Made by a program: the position numbers and the translations under genes
Shown here: positions 8,395 to 19,568 of the stretch, in pieces
How the letters are laid out: the number at the start of each line of letters is the position of its first letter
How positions within the stretch are numbered: the first letter of the stretch is position 1
From: an uncultured Phocaeicola sp.
Lineage (GTDB): Bacteria; Bacteroidota; Bacteroidia; Bacteroidales; Bacteroidaceae
Direction: 5' to 3'
Length of the DNA: 64,000 nt
NCBI GenBank assembly: GCA_944320885.1
Contig: CALUJE010000015.1
Coordinates: forward strand, 1-64,000
The notes under the pieces: model-generated
What the model saw: only the letters and a program-made list of their open reading frames with translations
Told to the model about the DNA's origin: nothing
Databases searched by the model: none

Positions 8395-11013
8395 TTACAA
8401 ATTAGCCAGCTCAACAAGCTTGTCGACAGCGGCATTCAGTCCGTCAACGTTCTTTCCTCCCGCTGTAGCAAAGTGAGCCTGTCCGCCACCGCCACCCTGA
8501 ATCAGTTTGGCAGCCTCACGAACCATTTTTCCGGCATTCATACCCGATGCAACCAGGTCATCGCTAATCATTACCGTAAGCATTGGCTTGTCATTTTCAC
8601 GACTTCCTATCGCAACAAACAGGTTTGAAGTGATTTCTCCCTTCAGCTGGAATGCAATATTCTTAACCGCATCGGCCGATAAAGGAAGTACGGCTTTTAC
8701 TACCTTCACTCCGTTTACCTCCTTGATGTTTTCAACCAGTTTTGCCTTTACCTGAGCCTGCTTTTCTTTCATGAATTCTTCCATCTGCTTCTTGAGGCCG
8801 GCATTTTCTTCGATATACTTACGGATAGCCACCTTCAAGTCGGGAGCATTGTTAAACAGATGTTTCAGCTCGTTCAGAGTATCTTCAAGCAAATAAACAG
8901 CTTCCTCTACCTTGGCACCTGTAATAGCCTCGATACGGCGTACGCCGGCAGCTACCGAGCTCTCGGAAAGAATCTTCACCATACCTATTTTTCCGGTAGC
9001 CGATACGTGTGTACCACCACAGAATTCAATAGACGAACCGAACTGTACTACGCGCACCTCGTCACCGTATTTCTCGCCAAACAAGGCAATGGCACCGAGT
9101 TCTCTTGCCTTCTCAATAGGCAGATTGCGGTATTCGGTCAAAGGTACATTTTCACGAATCTTGGCATTGACCAGGCGCTCTACTTCTCTCAACTGCTCGG
9201 GAGTTACTTTCTGGAAGTGTGAGAAGTCAAAACGAAGGCTGTCGGGAGTAACCAACGAACCCTTCTGCTCAACGTGAGTACCCAATACCTGACGCAAAGC
9301 CTCATCGAGCAGGTGAGTACATGAGTGGTTGGCCGCACAAGCTGCACGCTTGTCTGTATCGACACATGCCATCATCGGAGCATCCAGATGCTCGGGAAGT
9401 TTCTTGGCTATATGGATAGGAAGATTGTTTTCTTTCTTGGTATCGACAATCTCTATGGTCTCAAATTCGCTCACCAATACACCGGTATCACCTACCTGAC
9501 CTCCGCTTTCGGCATAGAACGGGGTTTTCTCAAGAACAATCTGATAGAAGGTCTGATTTTTCTGTTTTACCTGACGGTAACGCAGAATGGCTGTTTCATA
9601 TTCGGTATAGTCATAACCTACAAACTCGGTTTCACCCTCTTTCAAGGTAATCCAGTCACCGGTCTCAACGGCAGCCGCATTGCGCGCACGCTGTTTCTGT
9701 TTCTGCATTTCTACGTCAAACTCCTCAGTATTGACAGTCAGGCCGTTCTCACGCAGAATCAGTTCGGTCAAATCGAGCGGGAATCCGAATGTATCATAAA
9801 GCGTAAAGGCATCCACACCGCTGATTTCAGTCTTTCCAGCAGCCTTGGCATCGCTCATGGTCTTGTCGAGCAAACGGATACCGGTTTCAAGTGTACGCAG
9901 GAAGGCTTCTTCCTCTTCCTTGATAACTTTCTCTATCAAAGCCTGCTGTGCCTTCAGTTCGGGATAGGCGTCGCCCATGGTGTCAATCAGCACCGGAAGC
10001 AGACGATACATGAAGGCTTGCTTCTGACCCAGGAATGTATATCCGTAACGAACGGCACGACGCAAGATACGGCGAATCACATAACCGGCCTTGGCATTCG
10101 ACGGCAACTGTCCGTCAGTAATGGAGAAGGCTATGGTACGGATATGGTCGGCAATCACACGCATGGCCACATCGGTCTGTGCGTTCTGTCCGTATGTCAC
10201 ACCAGCCATATCGCCGATAACGCGGATAATCGGCTGGAACACGTCGGTATCATAGTTGGATGTCTTTCCCTGCATGGCCATACACAGACGTTCGAATCCC
10301 ATACCGGTATCGATTACGCGTGCAGGAAGGGGTTCCAGCTGTCCGTCAGCCTTACGGTTATATTGCATGAACACAAGGTTCCAGATTTCAATTACTTGCG
10401 GATGGTCATGGTTTACCAGTTCGCGTCCGGGAATCTTGGCACGTTCTTCGGCCGGACGGAGGTCGATATGGATTTCAGAACAGGGACCACAGGGACCGGT
10501 ATCACCCATTTCCCAGAAATTATCATGCTTGTTTCCGTTGATGATATGGTCTTTCGGCAAATGTTCTTCCCAGTATCCGGCTGCTTCATTATCACGGTCA
10601 AGACCTTCTTCCTTGCTGCCCTCAAATACTGTAGCATAAAGATTGGATGGGTCAATTTTCAACACATCTACCAGGTATTCCCATGCCCAGTTGATGGCTT
10701 CTTTCTTGAAATAGTCTCCAAACGACCAGTTACCGAGCATCTCAAACATGGTATGGTGGTAAGTGTCATGACCCACTTCTTCAAGGTCATTGTGCTTTCC
10801 GCTCACACGCAGACACTTCTGAGAATCGGCCACTCTTTTGTTCTTGGCCGGATGATTGCCCAGAATAATATCTTTGAACTGATTCATACCAGCATTGGTA
10901 AACATCAATGTAGGATCATCCTTAATCACCATAGGAGCCGACGGTACAATGACATGGCCCTTCGACTCGAAGAAACTTTTAAACGAATCTCTAATTTCTT
11001 TTGAGCTTAACAT
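8395..11013 (-). CDS. alaS: alanyl-tRNA synthetase
   Basis: Charges tRNA-Ala in the cytoplasm. 872 residues is full length. The class II core is at the N-terminus ([52 protein letters not shown]). The editing domain carries the zinc motif NHSCTHLL and the [10 protein letters not shown] pair around residues 565 and 667. A C-terminal DHHA1-like region ends with [14 protein letters not shown]. The gene stands alone, with its own terminator. A TATCTTTG -7 box on the minus strand is at 11054-11061. Confidence 0.98.
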   Translation of the reverse strand: MLSSKEIRDSFKSFFESKGHVIVPSAPMVIKDDPTLMFTNAGMNQFKDIILGNHPAKNKRVADSQKCLRVSGKHNDLEEVGHDTYHHTMFEMLGNWSFGDYFKKEAINWAWEYLVDVLKIDPSNLYATVFEGSKEEGLDRDNEAAGYWEEHLPKDHIINGNKHDNFWEMGDTGPCGPCSEIHIDLRPAEERAKIPGRELVNHDHPQVIEIWNLVFMQYNRKADGQLEPLPARVIDTGMGFERLCMAMQGKTSNYDTDVFQPIIRVIGDMAGVTYGQNAQTDVAMRVIADHIRTIAFSITDGQLPSNAKAGYVIRRILRRAVRYGYTFLGQKQAFMYRLLPVLIDTMGDAYPELKAQQALIEKVIKEEEEAFLRTLETGIRLLDKTMSDAKAAGKTEISGVDAFTLYDTFGFPLDLTELILRENGLTVNTEEFDVEMQKQKQRARNAAAVETGDWITLKEGETEFVGYDYTEYETAILRYRQVKQKNQTFYQIVLEKTPFYAESGGQVGDTGVLVSEFETIEIVDTKKENNLPIHIAKKLPEHLDAPMMACVDTDKRAACAANHSCTHLLDEALRQVLGTHVEQKGSLVTPDSLRFDFSHFQKVTPEQLREVERLVNAKIRENVPLTEYRNLPIEKARELGAIALFGEKYGDEVRVVQFGSSIEFCGGTHVSATGKIGMVKILSESSVAAGVRRIEAITGAKVEEAVYLLEDTLNELKHLFNNAPDLKVAIRKYIEENAGLKKQMEEFMKEKQAQVKAKLVENIKEVNGVKVVKAVLPLSADAVKNIAFQLKGEITSNLFVAIGSRENDKPMLTVMISDDLVASGMNAGKMVREAAKLIQGGGGGQAHFATAGGKNVDGLNAAVDKLVELANL

Positions 11014-11145
11014 ATATTTGTGTTATGTAGTTAATATTCCAAAAAACGATTTGCAAAGATAACTGGTTTTATTATTTTTGCCTTAACTATTTGTGCTAAA
11101 TATTCATTATAAGAAGCCTTTTGTTTGCTTCGCGCTTAAAAGAAC

Positions 11146-12114
11146 ATGCGAAAAGTCTATTACATATATAATCCGAAGACCCGCACTTACGACAGAATAT
11201 ACCCTACTACAAGACAACGTATGCTGAGCATCGTAAGACAGCTTTTTGTAGGAATGGGACTGGGAGCCGGATGCTTCCTGATATTCTTTTTCCTGTTCGG
11301 CACTCCTTCGGAAAAAGAACTCCGTATAGAAAATGCACGTATGGAGGCACAATACCAGGTGTTGTCAAAACGGCTCGATGATGCCCTTACCATACTGAAA
11401 GACATACAGCAACGTGATGACAACCTGTACCGGGTAGTGCTTCAGGCCGACCCGATAGCCGACGGTATCAGAACTGCCGGTTATGGCGGTACCAACCGCT
11501 ATGAACAGTTTATGAACATGGCCAATGCCGAACTGGTAATCAATACTACCAAAAAACTCGACCTGCTGACCCGACAGCTTTACGTGCAGTCAAAATCATT
11601 CGATGAGGTGGTAGAACTCTGCAAGAATCATGACAAGATGCTGCAATGCATCCCGGCCATTCAGCCGATAGCCAACAAAGACCTTAAAAAAACGGCTTCT
11701 GGTTATGGTGTGCGTATTGACCCGATATACAATACCAAGAAATTTCATTCGGGCATGGACTTCTCTGCCAATTATGGAACAGACGTTTATGCCACCGGCG
11801 ACGGCACCGTAGTATCGGCCGGATGGGAAACCGGATACGGACACACCATCGAAATAGACCACGGATTCGGTTACCGCACACGGTATGCACACCTGCAAAG
11901 CATGAAGGTGAAACGCGGACAGAAAGTGGTGCGCGGTGAAACCATCGGCGGAGTGGGTTCTTCGGGAAAGAGTACCGGACCGCACCTGCATTACGAAGTG
12001 GTGGTAAAGGGACAGAAAGTAAATCCGGTAAACTATTATTTCATGGATCTGACAGCCGAAGAGTATGACCAGATGATACAAATGGCAGCCAACCATGGTA
12101 AGGTATATGATTGA
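11146..12114 (+). CDS. M23 (LytM-type) metallopeptidase
   Basis: 322 residues. A short cytoplasmic N-terminus is followed by one membrane segment (about 32-50, VGMGLGAGCFLIFFFLFG), a predicted coiled coil (about 55-95) and a C-terminal M23 domain (about 180-300). The zinc ligands are intact: HSGMDFS (H..xD) and HLHYEV (HxH) near 286. By family it cleaves peptidoglycan peptide cross-links, or regulates enzymes that do, in the periplasm, tethered to the inner membrane. The MerR-type gene starts just past its stop, so the two likely share a transcript. Confidence 0.92.
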   Translation: MRKVYYIYNPKTRTYDRIYPTTRQRMLSIVRQLFVGMGLGAGCFLIFFFLFGTPSEKELRIENARMEAQYQVLSKRLDDALTILKDIQQRDDNLYRVVLQADPIADGIRTAGYGGTNRYEQFMNMANAELVINTTKKLDLLTRQLYVQSKSFDEVVELCKNHDKMLQCIPAIQPIANKDLKKTASGYGVRIDPIYNTKKFHSGMDFSANYGTDVYATGDGTVVSAGWETGYGHTIEIDHGFGYRTRYAHLQSMKVKRGQKVVRGETIGGVGSSGKSTGPHLHYEVVVKGQKVNPVNYYFMDLTAEEYDQMIQMAANHGKVYD

Positions 12115-12130
12115 TAAAAAAGCAGAAGAT

Positions 12131-12484
12131 ATGGCATATAACTCCAATAAGAATCTGAAACTGTATTATTCGATAGGCGAAGTGGCTGAAATGTTCAACG
12201 TATCAGAGACCTTGCTGCGCTACTGGGAAAAGGAGTTTCCCAACTTTATAACCCCCCGCAAAAGCGGAAGACAAATCAGACAGTATACCGAAGACAATAT
12301 AGAACAGGTGCGACTGGTTTATCATCTGGTAAAAGAAAAGGGAATGACCCTGCAAGGGGCACGACAGGTTCTCAAGAACAACAAGACTGCTACCGTACAG
12401 ACCATGGAAGTAATCAATACGCTGAAAAGCATCCGCGAAGAATTACTGACCATGAAAAAGGAACTGGAACAGACTATCTACTAA
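12131..12484 (+). CDS. MerR-family transcriptional regulator
   Basis: 118 residues from the ATG at 12131. ATGs at 12095 and 12107 extend it back into the peptidase gene, but the domain begins only later. It has the MerR winged-helix N-terminal domain (LYYSIGEVAEMFNVSETLLRYWEKEF, about 10-35) and the wing RQYTEDNIEQVRLVYHLV. A short helix follows (about 90-118) and there is no effector-binding domain or metal-binding cysteines. Target unknown. The same gene order (M23 peptidase, MerR) and the lack of a gap suggest an operon. It ends before the shared terminator at 12541-12584. Confidence 0.88.
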   Translation: MAYNSNKNLKLYYSIGEVAEMFNVSETLLRYWEKEFPNFITPRKSGRQIRQYTEDNIEQVRLVYHLVKEKGMTLQGARQVLKNNKTATVQTMEVINTLKSIREELLTMKKELEQTIY

Positions 12485-12540
12485 AAAGAGAACAGACTGT
12501 CATCATGCGGATATAAGGTCTGAAAGAATTATAACTGAAA

Positions 12541-12584
12541 AGCCCGAAACAGGAGAACGGAATGTCTTTTTCCTGTTTCGGGCT
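12541..12584. terminator. bidirectional terminator, merR-like / meaB
   Basis: A perfect 14-bp stem (AGCCCGAAACAGGA 12541-12554 with TCCTGTTTCGGGCT 12571-12584) lies between convergent genes. It has A-rich sequence on the left and TTCATTATTATT on the right. Confidence 0.85.
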
Positions 12585-12590
12585 TCATTA

Positions 12591-13688
12591 TTATTTCATA
12601 TCTTCAAAATAAGCGTCAAGCAGTTGTTTGGCCGCAACGAACGAGGTCAGGCCTCCTGTGAGAACAGCTTTTTCCTTCAACGGAATAAGCTCTGCTATTT
12701 TCTCATTGTGATAAAAACTGTCACGCAAGTGTTCGTTGATAGTCTCATACATCCAGTATTTGGCCTGCTCATTACGACGGTACTCGAAATAACCGTTCTT
12801 TTTCACAAAGGCGATATAATCGTAAATCATCTTCCAGATTTCTTCAATACCCAATCCGTAAAAGCCTGAATAGGTCAAGACCTGAGGTGTCCAGCCGCTT
12901 TCGGGGGCCGGGAATAGATGCAGTGCATTACGGAAATGAGATGCTGCCAGTTTGGCCTTCTCAATGTTGTTTCCGTCGGCCTTGTTGATAACGATTCCAT
13001 CGGCCATCTCCATGATACCGCGCTTGATACCTTGCAGTTCATCGCCCGTACCGGCCAACTGAATCAGCAAAAAGAAATCGACCATGGAATGTACGGCCGT
13101 TTCACTCTGCCCCACTCCCACCGTCTCTACAAATATCTTGTCATATCCGGCTGCTTCGCAGAGGATGATGGTCTCACGTGTTTTGCGCGCAACTCCACCC
13201 AGCGAACCGGCCGATGGGCTGGGACGTATAAACGAGTTTGGATGCACAGACAATTTTTCCATTCGTGTCTTGTCGCCCAATATACTTCCCTTGCTGCGCT
13301 CACTGCTGGGGTCTATGGCCAATACTGCCAGTTTTCCGCCCTTCTCCAACACATGCAAACCAAAGACATCAATGGATGTACTCTTTCCGGCTCCGGGCAC
13401 GCCACTGATACCGATGCGGATGGAGTTTCCGGAATACGGCAAACACTTTTCAAGAACTTCCTGTGCCAAAGCCTGATGTTCGGGTCGCAGACTCTCGACC
13501 AGTGTCACTGCACGGCTCAGTATCATTACATCGCCTTTCAATATACCCTCTACGTAATCGTTGGCTGTAAGCTCTCTACGACGCACTCTCGGACGATTTT
13601 TCAAATACGGATTAATCATCGAAGGCTGCTCTATGCCTTTATTTACGGTTAATCCTTTATAGGCTGTGTCATTTTCAGGATGTTCCAT
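12591..13688 (-). CDS. meaB: MeaB/ArgK-type GTPase, methylmalonyl-CoA mutase chaperone
   Basis: G3E-family P-loop GTPase that protects and loads adenosylcobalamin on methylmalonyl-CoA mutase, an enzyme of the succinate-propionate route of Bacteroides. 365 residues. Walker A GVPGAGKST lies near residue 100. The DPSSERSKGSILGDKTRM segment near 145 and the ETVGVGQSE switch near 190 are both typical of MeaB, as is NKADG as the guanine motif near 235. The mutase genes are not in this window. The DUF1573 gene is 32 bp upstream on the same strand but probably has its own promoter. Confidence 0.93.
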   Translation of the reverse strand: MEHPENDTAYKGLTVNKGIEQPSMINPYLKNRPRVRRRELTANDYVEGILKGDVMILSRAVTLVESLRPEHQALAQEVLEKCLPYSGNSIRIGISGVPGAGKSTSIDVFGLHVLEKGGKLAVLAIDPSSERSKGSILGDKTRMEKLSVHPNSFIRPSPSAGSLGGVARKTRETIILCEAAGYDKIFVETVGVGQSETAVHSMVDFFLLIQLAGTGDELQGIKRGIMEMADGIVINKADGNNIEKAKLAASHFRNALHLFPAPESGWTPQVLTYSGFYGLGIEEIWKMIYDYIAFVKKNGYFEYRRNEQAKYWMYETINEHLRDSFYHNEKIAELIPLKEKAVLTGGLTSFVAAKQLLDAYFEDMK

Positions 13689-13719
13689 ACTCGTGATATT
13701 TAAAGAGGTTAGGTTTATA

Positions 13720-14793
13720 TTACTTCTTGACTTTTATCGTTATCTCATTTTTCGGATGTTTAGGATCATTGGTTATCATCAATACACGCGGAGTTCTCTT
13801 TGCATTGCTCCTCAAATATTTTGCATTGACGGAAATATACATCTTCGTAGACTTTCCGGGAGCCAGAACCTGCTTCTTCAACGAAACATTCAGCGCCGGA
13901 CTCGTCACCTGTATATCTTCCATCTTGAGGTCTGAACGGCCGGTATTGGTAATGGTTATATGCTTTTTCAAGGTTTTCTTGTTACCCATCTCGCCAAAAT
14001 CTATCTCCGTTGCAGACAACTGGACTACCGGAGCCATCGCCCTTTGGGCCGTTGTCAGTTTTGAGAAATCAGGCAACAATACAGAGATGACATCCAACTG
14101 GTTGTCCTCACCTACCTTATCTCCCGGATAACGTGCCAGATAAACATTCGTGCGGTTTATTCCGAGGAAAGGATATTTCTCACTATGGAATGTCAGACGT
14201 ATTATTCCCGTTTCCTTCGGTGCCAGTTTTTCAGGAATAGCCTTTGCCTCAATATATGAAGGAAGGTGCATCAGTACCGGAGCGTAGTCTTTTGATGAAC
14301 CGTTTGCCACTTTCAGCTCAAAGGTGGGCTGATCTCCTTTATTGGCATCCGCAAACTCAATGTGATCCGTATCCAGATGAATGTTGCCTATCTGTATCGG
14401 GTAATTGTGAGAATAGTCTACTACATCGGCGCTCACCACTCCCGTCATGGACAAATCAAACGGTCTGGTGGTAGCGTTGGAATAAACCCGCACAAACTTA
14501 TGGAAATGTCCCAGCATCTTGGCATCAAAAACAGCTTCAATGACTCCTTTATGGTGCGGACGAACCGGCTTTTTAGTCCATGAAGCCACAATACAACCAC
14601 AAGAAGACTCCACATTATGAATAACAAGAGCCTTGTTTCCCGTATTTGTAAACTCAAACTTAGCCGTTATCGGCTGTTTCCACATAATTGCACCAAAATC
14701 GTAGGTTTCTCTTTCGAAAGAGATTTTAGGCTGTGCTTTTACTCCCATAAAAGCAGACATTACGAGGCTGATTACCAACAGAATATATTTCAT
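13720..14793 (-). CDS. secreted DUF1573-domain protein
   Basis: 357 residues from the ATG at 14793, chosen because it starts a signal peptide (MKYILLVISLVMSAFMGVKAQ); the ORF runs 18 codons further upstream. It has two DUF1573-type immunoglobulin-like repeats (about 22-110 and 240-350), each with the DFGxMxxKxxxxxxxFxNTG pattern, and the first also has ESSCGCIVA. These proteins are common and exported in Bacteroidetes. Role unproven. A TATCTTTG -7 box is on the minus strand at 14824-14831. Confidence 0.88.
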   Translation of the reverse strand: MKYILLVISLVMSAFMGVKAQPKISFERETYDFGAIMWKQPITAKFEFTNTGNKALVIHNVESSCGCIVASWTKKPVRPHHKGVIEAVFDAKMLGHFHKFVRVYSNATTRPFDLSMTGVVSADVVDYSHNYPIQIGNIHLDTDHIEFADANKGDQPTFELKVANGSSKDYAPVLMHLPSYIEAKAIPEKLAPKETGIIRLTFHSEKYPFLGINRTNVYLARYPGDKVGEDNQLDVISVLLPDFSKLTTAQRAMAPVVQLSATEIDFGEMGNKKTLKKHITITNTGRSDLKMEDIQVTSPALNVSLKKQVLAPGKSTKMYISVNAKYLRSNAKRTPRVLMITNDPKHPKNEITIKVKK

Positions 14794-14871
14794 AGGACAA
14801 AATCTTTCATTAATAATATAAGACAAAGATAAGTATTTTAGGGGCATAAGCCTGCTTTTATCTATAAATCT

Positions 14872-14904
14872 TTTGCTTAAGTATGGTTTTTTATTTTAAC
14901 TTTG
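14872..14904 (+). promoter_or_regulatory. promoter of small lipoprotein gene
   Basis: TTTG (14872-14875), a 21-bp spacer, then TAACTTTG (14897-14904). The start codon follows at 14930. Confidence 0.75.
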
Positions 14905-14929
14905 CTCAAAACATTTAATTTTAAACACA

Positions 14930-15352
14930 ATGAAAACTAATTTAAAGTTTTATTGGCTGCTTGTATTGACAACTTTCATGATGGTCAGCTTCACGTCTTG
15001 TGAAGATGACGAAGAGATAGGTTATGACTTATCGGGAGTCTGCGGCCAAACCTGGTATGGTGATTTCGGAGCATCAGATATAGACGGATACCCATTATAC
15101 AGTGAAATCATGTTTGTAGCCGGACAATCAAACAGCCATGGCAGCGGATGGGAAAAGACCTATTATCAGGATAATCTTGAGCCGTGTTATCAGGATACTT
15201 TCGACTGGGTTGTAGACAACGGCATACTGTATATTTACTACAGGAATCAGTCTCCGCTGGTAATCCACGACTTCTATGTGAGCCACCGTACTTTCAAAGG
15301 TTACTTTGAAAACGGATTGGAATTTTATCTGTATCTGGACAGACGATGGTAA
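14930..15352 (+). CDS. hypothetical lipoprotein
   Basis: 140 residues. A lipoprotein signal ends in SFTSC (Cys about 24), followed by an acidic EDDEE stretch, the usual Bacteroidetes surface-export context. The mature part is rich in Tyr, Trp, Gly and Asp and probably all-beta. I recognise no family. It is monocistronic, with a clear promoter and a GC-rich hairpin after the stop. Confidence 0.8.
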   Translation: MKTNLKFYWLLVLTTFMMVSFTSCEDDEEIGYDLSGVCGQTWYGDFGASDIDGYPLYSEIMFVAGQSNSHGSGWEKTYYQDNLEPCYQDTFDWVVDNGILYIYYRNQSPLVIHDFYVSHRTFKGYFENGLEFYLYLDRRW

Positions 15353-15357
15353 ACATG

Positions 15358-15413
15358 CAGGCCGGTAATATGCAACAAATGCTTGCAATTGGCAACTTTT
15401 CAAGACCGGCCTG
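15358..15413 (+). terminator. hairpin after lipoprotein gene
   Basis: A 9-bp perfect stem, CAGGCCGGT (15358-15366) with ACCGGCCTG (15405-15413), encloses a 38-nt loop with a smaller inner repeat. The T-run after it is weak. Confidence 0.55.
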
Positions 15414-15434
15414 ACAACATTTCTTTAAACAATA

Positions 15435-15465
15435 TTTGGAATTAAAGAAATAAATATTACCTTTG
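15435..15465 (+). promoter_or_regulatory. promoter of the tRNA operon
   Basis: TTTG (15435-15438), a 19-bp spacer, then TACCTTTG (15458-15465). This is a textbook Bacteroides promoter 23 bp before tRNA-Val. Confidence 0.85.
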
Positions 15466-15488
15466 CACCCGCTTTCCAAAAGCAAAGA

Positions 15489-15563
15489 GGGCGTTTAGCT
15501 CAGCTGGTTCAGAGCATCTGCCTTACAAGCAGAGGGTCGGCGGTTCGAATCCGTCAACGCCCA
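15489..15563 (+). tRNA. tRNA-Val (anticodon TAC)
   Basis: Full cloverleaf: acceptor arms GGGCGTT/AACGCCC, loop CTTACAA giving anticodon TAC, T arm GGTTCGAATCC. The CCA end is not encoded directly. Confidence 0.96.
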
Positions 15564-15600
15564 CACCATTGTATAACAACGACGAATGACACTTTAATCT

Positions 15601-15673
15601 GCGGAAATAGCTCAGTTGGTAGAGCATAACCTTGCCAAGGTTAGGGTCGCGAGTTCGAGCCTCGTTTTCCGCT
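15601..15673 (+). tRNA. tRNA-Gly (anticodon GCC)
   Basis: Acceptor GCGGAAA/TTTCCGC, loop TTGCCAA giving GCC, T arm AGTTCGAGCC. No encoded CCA. Confidence 0.96.
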
Positions 15674-15681
15674 CAGAATTT

Positions 15682-15753
<72 letters not shown>

Positions 15754-15771
15754 CTTTATATAGCATATCAA

Positions 15772-15844
15772 ACGGGAATAGCTCAGTTGGTAGAGCATCG
15801 GTCTCCAAAACCGAGTGTCGGGAGTTCGAGCCTCTCTTCCCGTG
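15772..15844 (+). tRNA. tRNA-Trp (anticodon CCA)
   Basis: Acceptor ACGGGAA/TTCCCGT with discriminator G, loop CTCCAAA giving CCA, T arm AGTTCGAGCCT. Confidence 0.95.
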
Positions 15845-15856
15845 CCCGACATAAGA

Positions 15857-15885
15857 AAGCTGTAATGAAAATTACAGCTTTTATT
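15857..15885 (+). terminator. terminator of tRNA operon
   Basis: A 10-bp perfect stem AAGCTGTAAT/ATTACAGCTT (15857-15866, 15871-15880) with a GAAA loop and T's after. Confidence 0.8.
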
Positions 15886-15943
15886 GTTGGTAAACAAACC
15901 TAAGCACAATACTCACATAAGAAGAGACTCAATTTTATAATCT

Positions 15944-16540
15944 ATGGAAATCAAGAGTGCAGAATTCATTATCAGCAATACGCGGATAGACAAATGTCCT
16001 AAAAACAATTTACCGGAATACGCCTTTATCGGACGCTCCAACGTGGGTAAATCTAGTTTGATAAACATGCTCACCAACCGCCCCAAACTGGCAATGACTT
16101 CGGCTACTCCCGGAAAGACGCTGCTCATCAACCATTTTCTGATAAACAAGGAATGGTATCTGGTTGACCTCCCCGGATATGGATATGCCAAAAGAGGAAA
16201 AAAACAACAGGAAAAAATACAGCAGATTATTGAGCAGTATATATTGCAACGCGAACAGTTGACCAATCTTTTTCTTCTCATAGACTGCCGTCTGGAACCT
16301 CAACGGATAGACCTGGAATTTATAGAATGGCTGGGCGAAAACGGCGTTCCGTTTGCCATCATCTTTACAAAAGCGGACAAGCTGAGCAACAAGAAAGTTC
16401 TTGAAAACGTAAACAGCTATCTGGAGCATTTAAAGGAGCAATGGGAAGAACTTCCTCCCCATTTCATTACATCTTCCGAGAAGAAAATCGGAAGAGCTGA
16501 AGTGCTCAACTACATCGAATCAATAAACCGGCAATTATAA
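15944..16540 (+). CDS. ysxC: ribosome-biogenesis GTPase YsxC/EngB
   Basis: TrmE-Era-EngA-EngB-Septin-like GTPase needed for 50S ribosome assembly. 198 residues is full length. It has Walker [12 protein letters not shown] (near 31), switch [14 protein letters not shown] (G3, near 78), TKADKLS (G4, near 145) and TSS near 181. It converges on the HTCS gene and overlaps its stop by 6 bp. Confidence 0.96.
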   Translation: MEIKSAEFIISNTRIDKCPKNNLPEYAFIGRSNVGKSSLINMLTNRPKLAMTSATPGKTLLINHFLINKEWYLVDLPGYGYAKRGKKQQEKIQQIIEQYILQREQLTNLFLLIDCRLEPQRIDLEFIEWLGENGVPFAIIFTKADKLSNKKVLENVNSYLEHLKEQWEELPPHFITSSEKKIGRAEVLNYIESINRQL

Positions 16541-19306
16541 TTGATGACCGGAATCTCCCCTCTTTCTTTTCAGGAAGTCGGTAGGATTCTCTCCAAAATA
16601 ATCTTTGTAACATTTGGTAAAATATGAAGGAGAACTAAAACCTACTTCATAAGTGACTTCCGCAATAGTCTTTTCGGTTGAAGCCAACAGCGAAGCCGCA
16701 CGTTTCAACCGGGCTATACGCAACAGTTCATTGGGAGCATAGCCGCAAAGGGCCTTTGTCTTACGATAAAGCTGAACCCGGCTTAAACCTATCTGCTCTC
16801 CCAGCATCTCTACACTAAGGTCGGGATCGGTTAAATGCTCTTCTATAAGATGATGAAGCTTCTCCATAAAGCCTTTATCCACATCGGTCAACAATGCTTT
16901 CTGTGAAGAAGGGACTGTTCCATCGGCAAAGGCATTCTGCAGCCGGTGACGGTTTTCAATAAGGTTGCTCAAACGCACAGTCAGCATCTGCGCGCTGAAA
17001 GGTTTTGAGATATATGAGTCTGCCCCGCATTCATATCCTTTTATTTTTTGCTCATCGGCAGCATATGCAGTCAGCATCATGACCGGAATATGTGAGGTCT
17101 GGAGTTCAGACTTCAAACGGTGACAACACTCCATACCGTCCATGACCGGCATCATCACATCACAGATAATGGCATCGGGTATGTATTTCATTGCCTGCGT
17201 AATCCCTTCCTGCCCGTTGGCTGCCTCTATAACATTATATTTCTCACTTAAAACAGAACGTACATAGTCACGAATGTCCTGATTATCGTCTATTATGAGT
17301 ACGGTTTCCTTATTTTCCGGCAACACATCGCAATCGGCCGTATGTACCGTTTCCTGATCGGCTGCCATAACAGCTCCTTCCTTCAAATTGGCCAGCACTG
17401 CGCTACGGGTAGTATCGGTATCTATTGTACCTTCCTGACGTACAGGTATCTCTATACAGAAACGAGTACCCTTTCCTTCTGCCGTATCTACATGAATCTG
17501 TCCATGATGCATTTCCACAAATGCCTTGACAAGAGCCAGACCGATTCCCGAACCGGCATAGTGAACATCTATCTGATAAAAGCTGTCAAATACATGCTGT
17601 ACATGTTCGGCAGACATACCTACACCGGTATCGGTTACCTGCAACCGGAAATACGGCTCACCGTTCTTATCAAACAGACCCAGCTCAACGGTAACACTTC
17701 CGTTTTCCGGAGTAAACTTAAAGGCATTGGACAACAGATTGTACACAATACGCTCCATCTTTTCCGCATCGGCCACAACCGTATAATCAGCATCCTCATC
17801 CACATGAATACTGAAGCGGATATGTTTGCGGAAAGAAAGTGTACGGAAAGCGTCACTCCATTCTATCAGAGAGGTCCGTAAATCAAACTGATTCAGACGA
17901 AGCTGAAGTTTACCGCTTTCAAACTTACGGAAATCGAGTATCTGATTTACAAGCCGTAACAACACGGCAACATTCTTGTGGATAATGTTCAAAAGGAATC
18001 GCTCCTGAGAATTAAAGTTATTGCTCTTCTGCAACTGATCTACCGGATCTGCAATCAAAGTAAGCGGAGTACGAAAATCGTGTGATACGTTTGTGAAGAA
18101 AGCCAGTTTGGCATGGGTGGCATCTTCCAGCTGACGGGAAAGAGTAATAAGCTGGTCACGCTGCTCTTCCAGTTTCTGTTTCTGCCTGGACAATTCTGCA
18201 TTGAGCCTGTTTTTTGTCCAAAAGGCCCGCACGACAAAGACCAGCAATGTTCCCACAAGTATCAGAATGACTATACAGGCATACAAGAACATACGTTGGG
18301 AAGAATAACGCAACAAAAAAGCATCAAGCTGACTGTTAAGCCGCTCTATCTTTTCATCGAGAGAAGTAATGTGTGCCGTCTGCATCTGCATGATACGTGC
18401 ATTCTGCTTATTGACCAATGCAGTAGACAGCATTGTCTCGCGCGAATAACTTCGTCCTTCAAGGATATCCATGGCAATCTGCATTACACGGTCTCCTCCT
18501 GTAGGGTAAATAAATGTAGCATCCAAGGTTCCATCGACAACCAGCTCTACTCCCAGGCCTTTTCCTGACAGTGCATCTACTCCCACAAAAAGCATATCGT
18601 TACTGCGATGACAGTCAGCCGCCGCACGATAAGCTCCAAGTGCCATCGGATCATTATGGGCAAAAACAAGGTCTATACGGGGATGGCACTTCAGGATTGA
18701 ATCGAAAGCCTGTTCGGCAGAGTTCTGAAACCATCCGGCATCTGCGCTCGCCACTATATGAATATCGGGAAAATCAACCAATGTATCAAGCAATCCACGA
18801 TGACGGTCGCGCGCTGGCGTAGACCCCCGAAGCCCTGTAAGTTCTACAATATTCCCCTTACCCTGCAAACGGCTGGCGATATAAGTACCTATCTGACGTC
18901 CCATTTCATAGTTGTCAGCACCAATATAGGCCGTATACTTGTCGGAATTTACCTTCCGGTCGACCAATACCACCGGGATTCCCTTAAGATAAGCCTTTTC
19001 CACGATGGGAGTAATCGCGTCTGCTTCATTAGGTGCCACAATTATCAAATCGACATTCTGACTGATAAAATACTCGATATCTGAAATTTGCTGCTGATTA
19101 TCATCATTGGCAGAACGAATATCCACTTTCACATCCGGATAAAAAAGAGACTCTCTACATATTTCTTTATTCATTCGTGTACGCCAATCATCATTACTGC
19201 ACTGTGAAACACCAATAACATAACGAGGCGACTGGTGACGACAAGCAGTAAAAAACTGGCAGATAATACACAAAGCAACAAGCACAAAAAAACAGCGGCT
19301 TTTCAT
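16535..19306 (-). CDS. hybrid two-component system with sugar-binding sensor
   Basis: One-chain sensor-regulator, 923 residues. It has a signal/anchor (lipobox-like FFTAC), a type I periplasmic binding-protein domain (about 28-310, ending in [16 protein letters not shown]), a membrane helix (about 340-362) and a coiled linker. HisKA follows with [15 protein letters not shown] (His about 410), then the ATPase domain (N box [12 protein letters not shown] box GSGIGLAL), a receiver ([10 protein letters not shown], Asp about 716) and an AraC-type HTH (about 815-923). The architecture matches B. thetaiotaomicron BT1754, the fructose sensor of a fructan locus. It sits beside a fructokinase, an MFS importer and a GH32, so I infer a fructose-type ligand. 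TATCTTTG on the minus strand at 19333-19340 is a likely -7 box. Confidence 0.93.
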   Translation of the reverse strand: MKSRCFFVLVALCIICQFFTACRHQSPRYVIGVSQCSNDDWRTRMNKEICRESLFYPDVKVDIRSANDDNQQQISDIEYFISQNVDLIIVAPNEADAITPIVEKAYLKGIPVVLVDRKVNSDKYTAYIGADNYEMGRQIGTYIASRLQGKGNIVELTGLRGSTPARDRHRGLLDTLVDFPDIHIVASADAGWFQNSAEQAFDSILKCHPRIDLVFAHNDPMALGAYRAAADCHRSNDMLFVGVDALSGKGLGVELVVDGTLDATFIYPTGGDRVMQIAMDILEGRSYSRETMLSTALVNKQNARIMQMQTAHITSLDEKIERLNSQLDAFLLRYSSQRMFLYACIVILILVGTLLVFVVRAFWTKNRLNAELSRQKQKLEEQRDQLITLSRQLEDATHAKLAFFTNVSHDFRTPLTLIADPVDQLQKSNNFNSQERFLLNIIHKNVAVLLRLVNQILDFRKFESGKLQLRLNQFDLRTSLIEWSDAFRTLSFRKHIRFSIHVDEDADYTVVADAEKMERIVYNLLSNAFKFTPENGSVTVELGLFDKNGEPYFRLQVTDTGVGMSAEHVQHVFDSFYQIDVHYAGSGIGLALVKAFVEMHHGQIHVDTAEGKGTRFCIEIPVRQEGTIDTDTTRSAVLANLKEGAVMAADQETVHTADCDVLPENKETVLIIDDNQDIRDYVRSVLSEKYNVIEAANGQEGITQAMKYIPDAIICDVMMPVMDGMECCHRLKSELQTSHIPVMMLTAYAADEQKIKGYECGADSYISKPFSAQMLTVRLSNLIENRHRLQNAFADGTVPSSQKALLTDVDKGFMEKLHHLIEEHLTDPDLSVEMLGEQIGLSRVQLYRKTKALCGYAPNELLRIARLKRAASLLASTEKTIAEVTYEVGFSSPSYFTKCYKDYFGENPTDFLKRKRGDSGHQL

Positions 19307-19541
19307 GGCTTCTCATTATTTATTAAGATGGACAAAGATAAAATAAATAATTAAAGTTGCCATCAGAATAAATACATTTTCCGGAATCCAAGACACAAAG
19401 AGTCAGTGTTCTATACAAAACTGGAGATTATAAAGGAAGGAATACTGACAAAAAGAATCATATAACACACTATAAAACGACTTGAATATAACATCACCGC
19501 TAAAGGTAACTGTATCTTGCAGTTCTCTACCCATACAAAAA

Positions 19542-19564
19542 ACGGCGGTCAGAACGACCGCCGT
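19542..19564 (-). terminator. terminator of sugar operon
   Basis: A perfect 9-bp stem ACGGCGGTC/GACCGCCGT with a 5-nt loop lies 5 bp after the fructokinase stop, with T's following on the minus strand. Confidence 0.92.
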
Positions 19565-19568
19565 CACT

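Noticed and set aside
9325..11004. 559-codon plus-strand ORF opposite alaS
   Set aside because: It lies antisense to a complete alaS with all its motifs; long antisense frames are common over conserved genes.
19307..19541. Gene between the HTCS and the sugar operon
   Set aside because: No supported ORF; only a -7 box and the terminator of the operon are visible.
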